Assembly (NCBI RefSeq): GCF_001730225.1
Contig: NZ_MIJE01000001.1
Coordinates: 310,001-374,000 of the forward strand
DNA length: 64,000 bases
From: Desulfuribacillus alkaliarsenatis
GTDB lineage: Bacteria > Bacillota > Bacilli > Desulfuribacillales > Desulfuribacillaceae
Direction of reading: 5' to 3'
Part shown: piece by piece, positions 36,773 to 45,329 of the stretch
Position numbering within the stretch: position 1 is the first letter of the stretch
Layout: each line of letters opens with the position of its first letter
The notes under the pieces: model-generated
What the model was told of the DNA's origin: nothing
The model's input: only the letters and a program-made list of their open reading frames with translations
Database searches by the model: none
Program-made: the position numbers and the translations under genes

Positions 36773-37711
36773 ATGACAGAAACATTAAATTCAGATAAAT
36801 GGGAAAGAGAAATAAATGAACTACTAGCAGGGCATAGCTCTCTGAATGAATTATTAGAAACTGCTTGGGAAGTGCGTAATCGACACTTCCCTTCTGTTAT
36901 TCAATTCGATTACCCAGAAGGCACGCCAGCCATTAGTTTAACAGGAGCGGATTGTGATTTGAATTGCTCGCACTGTGGTGGTCACTACCTTAAGGGTATG
37001 TTAGACAAACCAAAGGCAGAGCAAAAGCTAGCCAGAAAGCCAGCAAAATCATGTCTAATTAGTGGTGGCTGTAATCACCAAGGCACAGTAGATACTGGTA
37101 AAGAAATTGCCTGGGTACAAAATTTAAGAGAACAGCTTACAGGCAATCAGCGGATCAATATGCACGTCGGTCTTGTTGAGGGTGAGCAGCTAACGCAGGT
37201 AGCTCAGTTAGCTGATGTAGTTTCCTTCGACATTGTTGGTGATGACCAGACCATTCGCGAGGTATACCATATCAACAAAACGGCTTATGATTATGAGCAG
37301 TGCTATCAGGAGCTATGCAAACACGTAAAAGTAATTCCGCACATCTGCATAGGGCTTCGGGGAGGCGAATTAGGTCATGAATTGAAGGCACTACAAATGC
37401 TGAAGACCAATGGCGTAGACGCACTTGTTTTTATTGTTTTCATTCCTACTAAGGGAACACACTACGAGAACAAGCAGCCACCAGTCTTAGAACAGACTGT
37501 CGAGCTATTAGCAAGGGCTAGGATTATGTTTCCTGATATTCCGATATCTTTAGGATGTATGCGACCAAAGGGGTCATATCGGGCCAAATTGGATTACCTA
37601 TCAGTGTTAGCAGGTGTGAACCGTTTAGTCATACCTACAAGCCCTACGAAATTATTAGTTAAGCGAAAGGGTCTACAGGTTACGTTAGGGGAGGAGTGTT
37701 GTATCCTATGA
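36773..37711 (+). CDS. Radical-SAM protein, probable lipoyl synthase subunit (LipS1/LipS2-like)
   Basis: A 312-residue radical-SAM enzyme. The [4Fe-4S] cysteines are Cys61, Cys65 and Cys68 in ADCDLNCSHCGG (C-x3-C-x2-C). A second Cys pair (SCLISGGC) and a late CMRPKGSYR that resembles a lipoyl-synthase Ser/Arg ending may bind an auxiliary cluster. The last residues are CCIL. It begins four bases after gcvPB and overlaps the next radical-SAM gene by an ATGA. The two-protein arrangement next to GcvH and LipM fits the LipS1/LipS2 lipoyl synthases first described in Thermococcus. That role is inferred; biotin-synthase-like chemistry is an alternative. Confidence 0.78.
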   Translation: MTETLNSDKWEREINELLAGHSSLNELLETAWEVRNRHFPSVIQFDYPEGTPAISLTGADCDLNCSHCGGHYLKGMLDKPKAEQKLARKPAKSCLISGGCNHQGTVDTGKEIAWVQNLREQLTGNQRINMHVGLVEGEQLTQVAQLADVVSFDIVGDDQTIREVYHINKTAYDYEQCYQELCKHVKVIPHICIGLRGGELGHELKALQMLKTNGVDALVFIVFIPTKGTHYENKQPPVLEQTVELLARARIMFPDIPISLGCMRPKGSYRAKLDYLSVLAGVNRLVIPTSPTKLLVKRKGLQVTLGEECCIL

Positions 37712-38697
37712 AGGCATCAATCGGAACGTTACAAGCATTAGGACTGAAAAAATGTAAAGTAGATGCCGCTCCCACGACAGCGTACATACTGTCAGACGGA
37801 ACATGCAACAATAATTGTAAGTTCTGCTCACAGGCTAAAGATAATCAATCAAATAAAAGTCTACTAAGTCGTGTTGCCTGGTCAGAAGCTCAGGTAGAAT
37901 TGTTTACTGAAGAGCTTGGAAAAGCCTATGAACAGCAGAAGCTTAAAAGGACTTGTATTCAGGTAGTTAACGAGCCTAAGGCAATGGTAAAAGCGAAGAC
38001 TATGATTGAAAATATAGTTAAAACAATAGATATTCCAATTTGTGTTTCAGCTAGTGTACACTCCCTTAAAGATGTGCAAGCACTACTAGATTTGCACGTA
38101 GATAAGGTGAGTATTGCCTTAGACGCTGTTACACCAAGATTATACGAACAAATCAAGGGTGGTTGCTTTGAGAAACGTTTAACTTTAATAATAGAGGCAG
38201 CTAAAAAGTATCCAGGCAGAATTAGTACCCATGTAATCGTTGGTTTAGGGGAAACTGAGCAGGAAATGCTAAATATTATTAATTTACTATTAAGCTATGA
38301 TATTACGATTGCATTGTTTGCTTTCACGCCAGTAAGAGGTACGAAAATGGCACAGCACAACCCACCACCGATAGAGCAATATCGGAGAATTCAAACAGCC
38401 TTTTATTTGCTTAAAAATTTGGTTACTTCCAGTGACTTGTTTAAAGCAATGGAGTTTGATATTAACGGTCAGTTAGTTGATTATGGATTGCCAATGGAAC
38501 AGGTTATTCAGCTATTAATCGAGACCAAAGGTGTTGCCTATGAAACAACGGGCTGCGATGACTGTAACCGTCCTTATTATAACGAAAAACCTGGGGGAGT
38601 TATGTATAACTATCCACGACCGTTAACTGCTAACGAGCTAGAGCAAGCAATACAAGAAGCGGCTATAGCAAGAAAGATTGAGAAGCTGGATTCTTAG
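37708..38697 (+). CDS. Radical-SAM protein, probable partner lipoyl synthase subunit
   Basis: A 329-residue radical-SAM protein. Cys33, Cys37 and Cys40 (GTCNNNCKFCSQ) bind the SAM cluster. A C-terminal pair in TGCDDCNRPYYNEKP could hold a second cluster. Weak resemblance to biotin synthase is visible in the barrel (HVIVGLGETEQEM). ATG 37708 overlaps the stop of the previous gene as ATGA; GTG and TTG alternatives are less well spaced. Together with its neighbour it probably inserts sulfur into octanoyl-GcvH. The tight coupling suggests a heterodimer. Confidence 0.78.
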   Translation: MKASIGTLQALGLKKCKVDAAPTTAYILSDGTCNNNCKFCSQAKDNQSNKSLLSRVAWSEAQVELFTEELGKAYEQQKLKRTCIQVVNEPKAMVKAKTMIENIVKTIDIPICVSASVHSLKDVQALLDLHVDKVSIALDAVTPRLYEQIKGGCFEKRLTLIIEAAKKYPGRISTHVIVGLGETEQEMLNIINLLLSYDITIALFAFTPVRGTKMAQHNPPPIEQYRRIQTAFYLLKNLVTSSDLFKAMEFDINGQLVDYGLPMEQVIQLLIETKGVAYETTGCDDCNRPYYNEKPGGVMYNYPRPLTANELEQAIQEAAIARKIEKLDS

Positions 38698-38734
38698 TAT
38701 GCCGCTGAGATAAAGTGCGCTGAGGTGATAATAA

Positions 38735-39580
38735 ATGAAATGCGATATTTCTAGCAATATCAATAGCTATATTAGTAATGAAACCTGGCGACTTATTATT
38801 GATGATAAACCTCAAACAGCAGCTATGAATATGGCAATTGATGAAGCTATGTTAATGGCTCACAAAAAACACAACCTGCCCCCAACACTACGACTATATC
38901 AATGGGAAAAACCGACCTTATCTATTGGGTATTTTCAGCGTGTCGAGCGAGATATCGATATGCAAGCCGCAGATAGATATAATATTGATTTAATTAGAAG
39001 AATTTCAGGAGGAAGGGCCGTACTTCATAATAATGAGCTAACCTATAGTATTGTTATAGCTGAAAGTCACCCCAATATCCCCAAGGGAGTTACAGAATCC
39101 TACAGATATCTCAGCCAAGGGTTATTGAAAACTCTTGAGCTTTTAGAGATTGATGCAGAGTTGGCAAAAAATAGTTGCAACTTGAGAGAGCATTCTGCTG
39201 CTTGCTACGATACTCCATCATGGTATGAGTTGCTAGTAGCTGGTAAAAAACTAATTGGAAGTGCTCAAGTACGTAAGCAGGGAGCTATATTACAGCATGG
39301 ATCTATACCTTTTGAATTGGATATAGATTTACTTTTTTCAATACTAAAGTTTAAAAATGAACTGGTACGGGAACGTATGAAGCAAAGATTTAAAGCAAAG
39401 GCTACAGCACTAGTTGATATTAATAAAAAAGGATACAATATCAAAGATCTTCAATCTGCTATAGTAAAAGGATTCAATGAAACTATAGCTAAAGACCTTA
39501 CAGATGGCTCTTTAACTGATAAAGAAATATTATTAGCAAAATATTTAGCAAGCACGAAATACGTTGATATGAAAAAGTAA
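38735..39580 (+). CDS. lipM: Octanoyl-ACP:protein N-octanoyltransferase LipM
   Basis: LipM moves octanoate from acyl-carrier protein onto GcvH, the first step of lipoyl assembly. The 281-residue product has the BPL/LplA fold and the LipM signature: Cys157 in AACYDTPSWYEL and the Lys-rich GKKLIGSAQ that follows. HNNELTYSIV and GGRAVLH lie in the ligand-binding part. The Cys separates it from ATP-dependent lipoate ligases (LplA). GAGGTG precedes ATG. The neighbouring radical-SAM pair would supply the sulfur step, so the locus covers GcvH lipoylation from start to end. The 156 bases after it hold no terminator that I can see but do hold a long palindrome. Confidence 0.9.
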   Translation: MKCDISSNINSYISNETWRLIIDDKPQTAAMNMAIDEAMLMAHKKHNLPPTLRLYQWEKPTLSIGYFQRVERDIDMQAADRYNIDLIRRISGGRAVLHNNELTYSIVIAESHPNIPKGVTESYRYLSQGLLKTLELLEIDAELAKNSCNLREHSAACYDTPSWYELLVAGKKLIGSAQVRKQGAILQHGSIPFELDIDLLFSILKFKNELVRERMKQRFKAKATALVDINKKGYNIKDLQSAIVKGFNETIAKDLTDGSLTDKEILLAKYLASTKYVDMKK

Positions 39581-39658
39581 TTTCTGAGTTTGTTTATTAC
39601 TAATTATTTAATGTGTTTTTGTTATTAGACGTAAGCTTAAGGCAATGATTTTATTCAT

Positions 39659-39706
39659 ATAGCACAACTTGCGATTAAAATGTATTTTAATCACAAGTTG
39701 TGCTAT
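39659..39706. repeat. 48-bp inverted repeat in front of the orphan nuclease gene
   Basis: The arm ATAGCACAACTTGCGATTAA plus AAT (39659-39681) is repeated in reverse complement at 39684-39706, with one mismatch (C/A at 39672) and a two-base centre. The right arm ends in the TATAAT (39704-39709) that serves as -10 for the next gene. It is likely an operator or a mobile-element end, not a terminator, because no T-run follows. Confidence 0.85.
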
Positions 39707-39709
39707 AAT
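39704..39709 (+). promoter_or_regulatory. -10 element of the orphan nuclease gene, inside the palindrome
   Basis: TATAAT lies 28 bases before the ATG at 39737 and starts at the end of the inverted repeat. TGTATT, 17 bases upstream in the palindrome centre, is a weak -35. Binding at the palindrome would block this promoter. Confidence 0.45.
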
Positions 39710-39736
39710 TATATCTAACTTAAAGGAGGTTATAAA

Positions 39737-41164
39737 ATGCATATGGTTAAAGAGCAAGATATAAAATTAGTAAAAGATAATTTTCACAATTTGTTAACGC
39801 ATAATGAAGCAAATATTAGTAGTCAGGTAGTAGAAAAAATGTTGGAAATTCTAGGTTATGAGTCTAGATACTTTGATCGCCAACACCCAACTTATCACAA
39901 AACTGGATATACAGATATAGCAGTGAAAATTGATGAAGACGAGTATTTATATGTAGAGGTAAAAAAAGACAAAACATTAAGTGAGGCTGATATCGAACAA
40001 ATAATAAGATATCTAAATCAAAAAGGTTTAAGTTGGGGGATTTTAACTAATGGCGCTAATTGGCTTTTATTAAACAATGATATAAAAGTTCAATCTGCTC
40101 TTAAGTTAGGCGTTAAAACTACAGTTGATGATAAGGTAGTTTTTAATATTAATATTTTTGGTGATAGACATAATACTAAATTTTTGCCGTATTTTTCAAA
40201 AAAATCAATATTTGAAAGTGAAGTTACTAATTATTTTAAAGATATAGCTCAATTTAGAGCTTATAGATTTCCAAAAGAGCCGCAAAATAAATCATGGCAA
40301 AGATATAAAAGCACCTTGAATAATTTTTTTATTTATTATTCAGACATTGAAAAAAAGTATAGAAGTTTAAGTGATATTAGAGATGATGAATTTAAAAAGT
40401 ATTTGTTAAAGAGCGGTAATCCTGCTATAGATACTCATAAAAACAAATGGACACATATAAGAACAATGCTTAAAGAACTAAAAAAGAATAAACACATAAA
40501 TCACCATAATTTTGAAACTAGTAGAGATGTTTTAATGGGCAGTGATGAATCAATTGTTAATGATTTAAAGAAAGAAATGTTTGCAAATGAATACTTAAGA
40601 ATATTCTATAACACATTAGACACAACTCAAGAGGCTACTAGAAATAAAACGCTATTTCTAATTATAATGTGGGTGGGAGCAGATATATCATTTTTTAAAA
40701 ACATAGAACAAGAGGATTTCGATTATCATAACGAAGTATTTAAAAAAAATGGAAAAATAATTCCTTTACATAGAAGTATTATTAAAAATATCCGAGAAGT
40801 AGTAAAGCAAAATAAAAGAAAGAAATATAAGAAAAAGAATCTGTTTATATTCACTCGCAATGGAGTAGAATACACGTTAAGCGAAGGGAATCTTAGTCAT
40901 ATATTCAAAACTGTAAGAACAAAAAATATAGAGATGCCTCAATTTCAACATTACAAACTTACTAATATTAGAAAAATACTTGCACAGGAAATGTTTAAAA
41001 ACAACTATACAATCGAAGAAATATCGTACATTACTTCACTAAGCTTATCTACATTAAGTGAGTGTATTACCCTAGATGACATAAAAGACAAAGTTGACTT
41101 AACAAATAAGCGGAACAAATTAAGAAAGCATCCATTTCAAGATTTTTTTGACAATATTGATTAA
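39737..41164 (+). CDS. Orphan HsdR-type nuclease domain fused to an inactive tyrosine-recombinase-like domain
   Basis: A 475-residue protein of unfamiliar architecture. Residues 1-150 form a PD-(D/E)XK domain like the type I restriction HsdR N-terminus: Glu33 in VVEKML, Asp60 in GYTDIAV, Glu74 and Lys76 in VEVKK, then QIIRYLNQKG and GILTNGANW. Residues ~183-265 look like the core-binding domain of a phage integrase. Residues ~285-465 follow the tyrosine-recombinase catalytic fold (TRNKTLFLIIMWVGADIS, NLSHIFKTVRT, TIEEISYITSLSLSTL), but the expected Arg is Asp316, the HxLR Arg is Thr409, the LGH is TSL and no Tyr follows. Only the nuclease looks potentially active. The gene is Lys/Asn-rich and AT-rich, has its own promoter and palindrome, and interrupts the conserved order. 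AAAGGAGG precedes the ATG. Confidence 0.75.
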   Translation: MHMVKEQDIKLVKDNFHNLLTHNEANISSQVVEKMLEILGYESRYFDRQHPTYHKTGYTDIAVKIDEDEYLYVEVKKDKTLSEADIEQIIRYLNQKGLSWGILTNGANWLLLNNDIKVQSALKLGVKTTVDDKVVFNINIFGDRHNTKFLPYFSKKSIFESEVTNYFKDIAQFRAYRFPKEPQNKSWQRYKSTLNNFFIYYSDIEKKYRSLSDIRDDEFKKYLLKSGNPAIDTHKNKWTHIRTMLKELKKNKHINHHNFETSRDVLMGSDESIVNDLKKEMFANEYLRIFYNTLDTTQEATRNKTLFLIIMWVGADISFFKNIEQEDFDYHNEVFKKNGKIIPLHRSIIKNIREVVKQNKRKKYKKKNLFIFTRNGVEYTLSEGNLSHIFKTVRTKNIEMPQFQHYKLTNIRKILAQEMFKNNYTIEEISYITSLSLSTLSECITLDDIKDKVDLTNKRNKLRKHPFQDFFDNID

Positions 41165-41220
41165 TACACAGATTATAAGTTACTGTTAAAAACTCACAAT
41201 AGGCTTAGGGGGCTTCTAGT

Positions 41221-42963
41221 ATGGAATTAAGCCAAGCTGCAAAAGCAATATTAGAAAAAAGATATTTAAAAAAGAAGTACGGACAGGTAATAGAGACCCC
41301 AGAGGATATGTTTCGACGGGTAGCTAATAATATTGCAATGGCAGAGGAGAATTATTGTAAGCACCATGTGGCGGAAATGACAGAGGCTTTTTTTCAGATT
41401 ATGACACGGCTTGAGTTTTTACCAAATTCACCAACATTGATGAATGCTGGCAGGGATCTGCAGCAGCTTTCTGCGTGCTTTGTGATTCCTGTAGAAGATT
41501 CAATCGAGGGGATTTTTGATGCATTAAAAGTTGCTGCATTAATTCATAAAAGTGGTGGCGGTACAGGTTTTTCTTTCTCCAGGCTACGTCCTAAAAATGA
41601 TACGGTACAGACTACTGGTGGAGTAGCGAGTGGGCCGTTGTCTTTTATGAAAATATTTAATGTAGCAACTGAGGAAATAAAGCAGGGTGGTGCAAGAAGG
41701 GGCGCTAATATGGCGATTCTACGGGTTGACCATCCTGATATATTAGACTTTATAAAAGCAAAAAAGGACGCCACTAAATATACGAATTTCAACTTTTCTG
41801 TAGCGATAACAGACGAATTTATGCAGGCAGTAGCTGTAAACACAACTTACGGCCTCAGAAATCCCCATACCAATAAAATTGTAACAGAGTTATTAGCCAC
41901 AGATGTTTATAATGCAATAATAGATATGGCTTGGCATAATGGAGAACCAGGAGTTGTCTTTATTGATCGTATTAACGGAGCTAATCCGACACCTCATGTG
42001 GGTTATATCGAAAGTACAAATCCCTGTGGTGAGCAACCACTGCTCCCCTATGAATCGTGTAATCTCGGCTCTATTAATTTAGCTAAGTTTGTAAATGATA
42101 ATAAAGAAATTGATTGGGAGCGTCTTAAATACGTTACAGGGACTGCGGTGCAGTTTCTAGATAATGTCATAGATATGAATCAGTATCCGTTAGAGAGTAT
42201 TGCCGAAGTGACGAAGGGGAATCGAAAGATTGGCTTAGGGGTAATGGGATTCACTGATATGCTAATTCAGTTGGGTGTTGGATATGCTGAAGATAGGGCA
42301 GTAGAAATTGCTGAGCAAGTTATGGGTTTTATACATACAGAAGCCAGAAATGCTTCTAAGGAATTAGCTACATGGCGAGGTGCTTTTCCTAACTATAAAG
42401 GAAGTATATATGAGCAACAGGGGCTACCTCTACGTAATGCTACACTAACGACAATTGCACCGACAGGTACGATTAGTATGATAGCTGATTGTTCGTCAGG
42501 AATTGAACCTTTATATGCCCTTGCTTACAAGCGGAAAATAATTGATGAAGAGTCGGACATGCAAATTAATCAGCATGTTAAGAAATTACTAGAAGAACAT
42601 GGCATAAACAATAAAAATCTATTGGAGCGTATTTCTGAACGTGGATCGGTACAGGGTATAAATGAAATCCCATTAGAGCTACAAAAGCTATTAGTGACTG
42701 CACACGATATTACTCCAAAACAGCATGTACGTATGCAGGCCGCTTTTCAAAAATATACAGATAACGCAGTTTCCAAGACGGTTAACTTTCCAAGCAACGC
42801 ATCGAAGGGAGATATAGCCAAAGTGTTTAATTTAGCCTATGAAACAGGCTGTAAAGGCATAACGGTTTATCGAGACGGTAGTCGATTAGGGCAAATATTA
42901 CAGGTTAGTTCAGTAACAAATGGAGGTTACATGCAGACCTGTCCAAAATGTGCGAGTGATTAA
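41221..42963 (+). CDS. nrdJ: Adenosylcobalamin-dependent (class II) ribonucleotide reductase, short C-terminus
   Basis: This enzyme reduces ribonucleotides to deoxyribonucleotides without oxygen, using B12. The 580-residue product has the substrate Cys in SACFVIP, the thiyl-radical Cys in TNPCGEQPLLPYESCNLGSIN, GGGTGFSFS and TIAPTGTISMIA. The usual class II tail carries a zinc-ribbon with several CxxC pairs. Here it ends early, at TCPKCASD, with only one pair. Whether it needs an external reductant is unknown. GGGGG precedes ATG. No NrdR or B12 riboswitch was recognised upstream. Confidence 0.9.
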   Translation: MELSQAAKAILEKRYLKKKYGQVIETPEDMFRRVANNIAMAEENYCKHHVAEMTEAFFQIMTRLEFLPNSPTLMNAGRDLQQLSACFVIPVEDSIEGIFDALKVAALIHKSGGGTGFSFSRLRPKNDTVQTTGGVASGPLSFMKIFNVATEEIKQGGARRGANMAILRVDHPDILDFIKAKKDATKYTNFNFSVAITDEFMQAVAVNTTYGLRNPHTNKIVTELLATDVYNAIIDMAWHNGEPGVVFIDRINGANPTPHVGYIESTNPCGEQPLLPYESCNLGSINLAKFVNDNKEIDWERLKYVTGTAVQFLDNVIDMNQYPLESIAEVTKGNRKIGLGVMGFTDMLIQLGVGYAEDRAVEIAEQVMGFIHTEARNASKELATWRGAFPNYKGSIYEQQGLPLRNATLTTIAPTGTISMIADCSSGIEPLYALAYKRKIIDEESDMQINQHVKKLLEEHGINNKNLLERISERGSVQGINEIPLELQKLLVTAHDITPKQHVRMQAAFQKYTDNAVSKTVNFPSNASKGDIAKVFNLAYETGCKGITVYRDGSRLGQILQVSSVTNGGYMQTCPKCASD

Positions 42964-43066
42964 TATTCCAAAAGTATCTAAGTTATTGTAAAATGAACAT
43001 AGCTTTAGCTATACATATATAAAATGTTGCTCTACTATTAACTTTATTAAAGGGGGATTTTGTGTT

Positions 43067-43513
43067 ATGAGAGGAAGAATTTTAATTTTACATGGGCCTA
43101 ATTTAAATCTATTAGGAGAGCGAGAGCCTGAGATTTATGGCTATGAGACATTAAAGGATATTAATGAAGATTTAGAAGGGTTATGTGAAGATTATAATTA
43201 TCAAATGCATGCTTTTCAATCCAATTCTGAAAGTGAACTAATTGAAAAAATCCATGAAGCTCAACAAATTCATGATGGTATCGTTTTTAATCCTGGGGCG
43301 TTTACTCACTATAGCATAGCAATTAGAGATGCGATTAGTTCAGTGACAATTCCAGTGGTTGAGGTGCATTTATCTAATGTGTATCAGCGTGAAGAATTTA
43401 GACAGCATTCTGTAGTTTCTGCCGTCTGTATTGGCAAAATAACTGGTTTTGGATCACATAGCTATAGCTTAGGAATCCAGGCATTGATACAACATCTAGA
43501 GTCAAAAAGCTAA
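43067..43513 (+). CDS. aroQ: Type II 3-dehydroquinate dehydratase AroQ
   Basis: AroQ dehydrates 3-dehydroquinate to 3-dehydroshikimate. The 148-residue protein begins ILILHGPNLNLLGEREPEIYG, with the catalytic loop (Arg19-Tyr24 region). FNPGAFTHYSIAIRDA and VEVHLSN carry the active-site Asn, His and Glu. A GGGGGATTTTG site precedes ATG. The next gene, a proline peptidase, begins 19 bases later, as in the yqhS-yqhT order of Bacillus. aroK is 18 kb upstream. Confidence 0.95.
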   Translation: MRGRILILHGPNLNLLGEREPEIYGYETLKDINEDLEGLCEDYNYQMHAFQSNSESELIEKIHEAQQIHDGIVFNPGAFTHYSIAIRDAISSVTIPVVEVHLSNVYQREEFRQHSVVSAVCIGKITGFGSHSYSLGIQALIQHLESKS

Positions 43514-43532
43514 TACTAACTAACGAGGGGGT

Positions 43533-44663
43533 ATGGGCTTGCAAGGACAACAAAACTATCATGATTACGAAAAACGCATAAAAAACCTACAAGAGAAGCT
43601 CAAGAAAGGTCTATTGACTGACAATAACCTAGCTAGTAACGAGCTTGATGGATATATAACCTACAAACAAGAGAATGTTGAGTATTTAACAGGCTTTACT
43701 GGATCGAGCGGGTTCCTGCTTGTTACCCCGGACGACGCTGTAATATTCACAGACTCACGCTACATGGAGCAGGCTAAGGAACAGGCAAGGGCAATTGATG
43801 TTCTAGAGCAGGGACAGCCCTATTACAAAACAATTAATGAATATATCAAGCAAAAAAAACTTCAAGCAATAGGATTTGAATCAGAAAATGTAACAGTGGC
43901 TACCTTTGAGCTATGGCAAAAAAATCTGGAGTCTAGTGTTATACCTTGTAATGATTATGTAGCTCAGCTTCGCATGATTAAGGACGAACATGAAATAGCC
44001 ATTACACAAACGGCCGTTGATCTAACTGATGAAGCGTTTGCCTATGTGATAGAAAGGATTAGACCTGGGATAAAGGAAATTGACATAGCTTTAGAGCTAG
44101 AATTTTATCTTAAAAAACGTGGAGCTAGTAGCTTAGCTTTTTCGACTATTGTAGCAAGCGGCAAGCGTTCAGCACTTCCACACGGTGTTGCTAGCGAAAA
44201 GCTTATAGAGCTTGGGGACATGGTTACGATTGACTTTGGCGCAAATTATATGGGTTACTGCTCTGATATGACCAGGTCATTTATAGTCGGCAAAGCTAGT
44301 CCTAAGCAAAAAGAAATTTACAATACTGTCTTGACAGCACAGCAGAAAGTACTTAATAATATAAAAGCAGGCATGATGGGCAAGGAAGTTGACGAAATTG
44401 CCAGACAATACATATATAAACAGGGTTATGAAGGACATTTTGGTCATGGTTTAGGTCATGGTTTAGGTAAAGAGGTCCATGAAGCTCCGAGGCTTAGTCC
44501 GTTATCTGATACGAAATTGGAATCTGGAATGCTTGTTACAGTAGAGCCAGGCGTTTATATAACTGACTTTGGCGGCGTGCGAATTGAAGACGATATTGTC
44601 ATTACAGAAACTGGCTGTCGTATCCTAAACAAAACTCCAAAAGAATTATTAGAAATAGTGTAA
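43533..44663 (+). CDS. M24 Xaa-Pro aminopeptidase (PapA/YqhT-like)
   Basis: This metallopeptidase removes the N-terminal residue before proline. It is 376 residues long. The N-terminal domain (about 1-155) is creatinase-like (YLTGFTGSSGFLLV, TDSRYMEQA). The catalytic pita-bread domain has metal ligands in TIDFGANYMGYCSDMTR (two Asp), GHFGHGLGHGLGKEVHE (His), and VEPGVYITDFGGVRIEDD (two Glu). GAGGGGG lies three bases before ATG 43533; TTG 43539 is better spaced and could be the true start. It pairs with efp, which follows after 18 bases. Confidence 0.93.
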   Translation: MGLQGQQNYHDYEKRIKNLQEKLKKGLLTDNNLASNELDGYITYKQENVEYLTGFTGSSGFLLVTPDDAVIFTDSRYMEQAKEQARAIDVLEQGQPYYKTINEYIKQKKLQAIGFESENVTVATFELWQKNLESSVIPCNDYVAQLRMIKDEHEIAITQTAVDLTDEAFAYVIERIRPGIKEIDIALELEFYLKKRGASSLAFSTIVASGKRSALPHGVASEKLIELGDMVTIDFGANYMGYCSDMTRSFIVGKASPKQKEIYNTVLTAQQKVLNNIKAGMMGKEVDEIARQYIYKQGYEGHFGHGLGHGLGKEVHEAPRLSPLSDTKLESGMLVTVEPGVYITDFGGVRIEDDIVITETGCRILNKTPKELLEIV

Positions 44664-44681
44664 ATAATAGGAGGAAAAAAG

Positions 44682-45239
44682 ATGATTTCTACAAGTGATT
44701 TTAAGACAGGTTTAACAATTGAAATTGACAATGATGCATGGCAGGTAATTGATTTCCAGCACGTAAAACCTGGTAAAGGCGCTGCCTTTGTAAGAGCCAA
44801 GCTTAAGAGTGTTAAGTCGGGCATGGTGAAGGAGACTACGTTCAGAGCAGGAGAAAAAGTTCCTAAAGCACATGTGGAAACAAAACGCATGCAGTACCTA
44901 TATAACAGTGGCGATCAATATTCCTTTATGGATGAAGAAAGTTACGAGCAAATGGAATTAAATAAGAAGCAAATTGAACGTGAATTAAATTTCCTACTAG
45001 AGAATTCCACAGTACACCTAGTGTTTTATAAAGGTGAAGTTATTGGTGTGGATATGCCAAATACTGTTGTTCTTGAAGTCACAGAGACAGAGCCTGGAAT
45101 TAAAGGTGATACGGCACAGGGTGCAACTAAAAACGCGACTATGGAGACAGGTTTAGTTGTACAAGTTCCACTGTTTATTAACCAAGGTGATAAGTTAATT
45201 ATTGACACTAGATCTGGAGATTATATTTCTAGAGCATAA
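44682..45239 (+). CDS. efp: Elongation factor P
   Basis: EF-P binds the ribosome between P and E sites and rescues stalling at Pro-Pro stretches. The 185-residue product has the three-beta-barrel pattern. Lys32 is in VKPGKGAAF at the tip of domain I, where many EF-Ps carry a modification. The ending YISRA is typical. No PoxA/EpmA or EarP gene is nearby, and in Bacilli the Lys modification is different. GGAGG precedes ATG. A hairpin with a T-run follows. Confidence 0.97.
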   Translation: MISTSDFKTGLTIEIDNDAWQVIDFQHVKPGKGAAFVRAKLKSVKSGMVKETTFRAGEKVPKAHVETKRMQYLYNSGDQYSFMDEESYEQMELNKKQIERELNFLLENSTVHLVFYKGEVIGVDMPNTVVLEVTETEPGIKGDTAQGATKNATMETGLVVQVPLFINQGDKLIIDTRSGDYISRA

Positions 45240-45285
45240 TAATGCAAGAACAATTGCGAATTGATGCGCGAATTGAACATGAGTG

Positions 45286-45329
45286 ACCATGAACCGACTT
45301 GGTACTAACCAGTCAGTGCATGGTTTTTT
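45286..45329 (+). terminator. Terminator after efp
   Basis: ACCATG (45286-45291) pairs with CATGGT (45319-45324). Inside it, GACTTGGT pairs with ACCAGTC around an ACTA loop, with a small internal loop. TTTTTT follows. It could also terminate the convergent DUF441 transcript. Confidence 0.7.

Noticed and set aside
39737-41164. Annotation as an active phage integrase
   Set aside because: Expected catalytic residues are not present, and no phage or att genes flank it.
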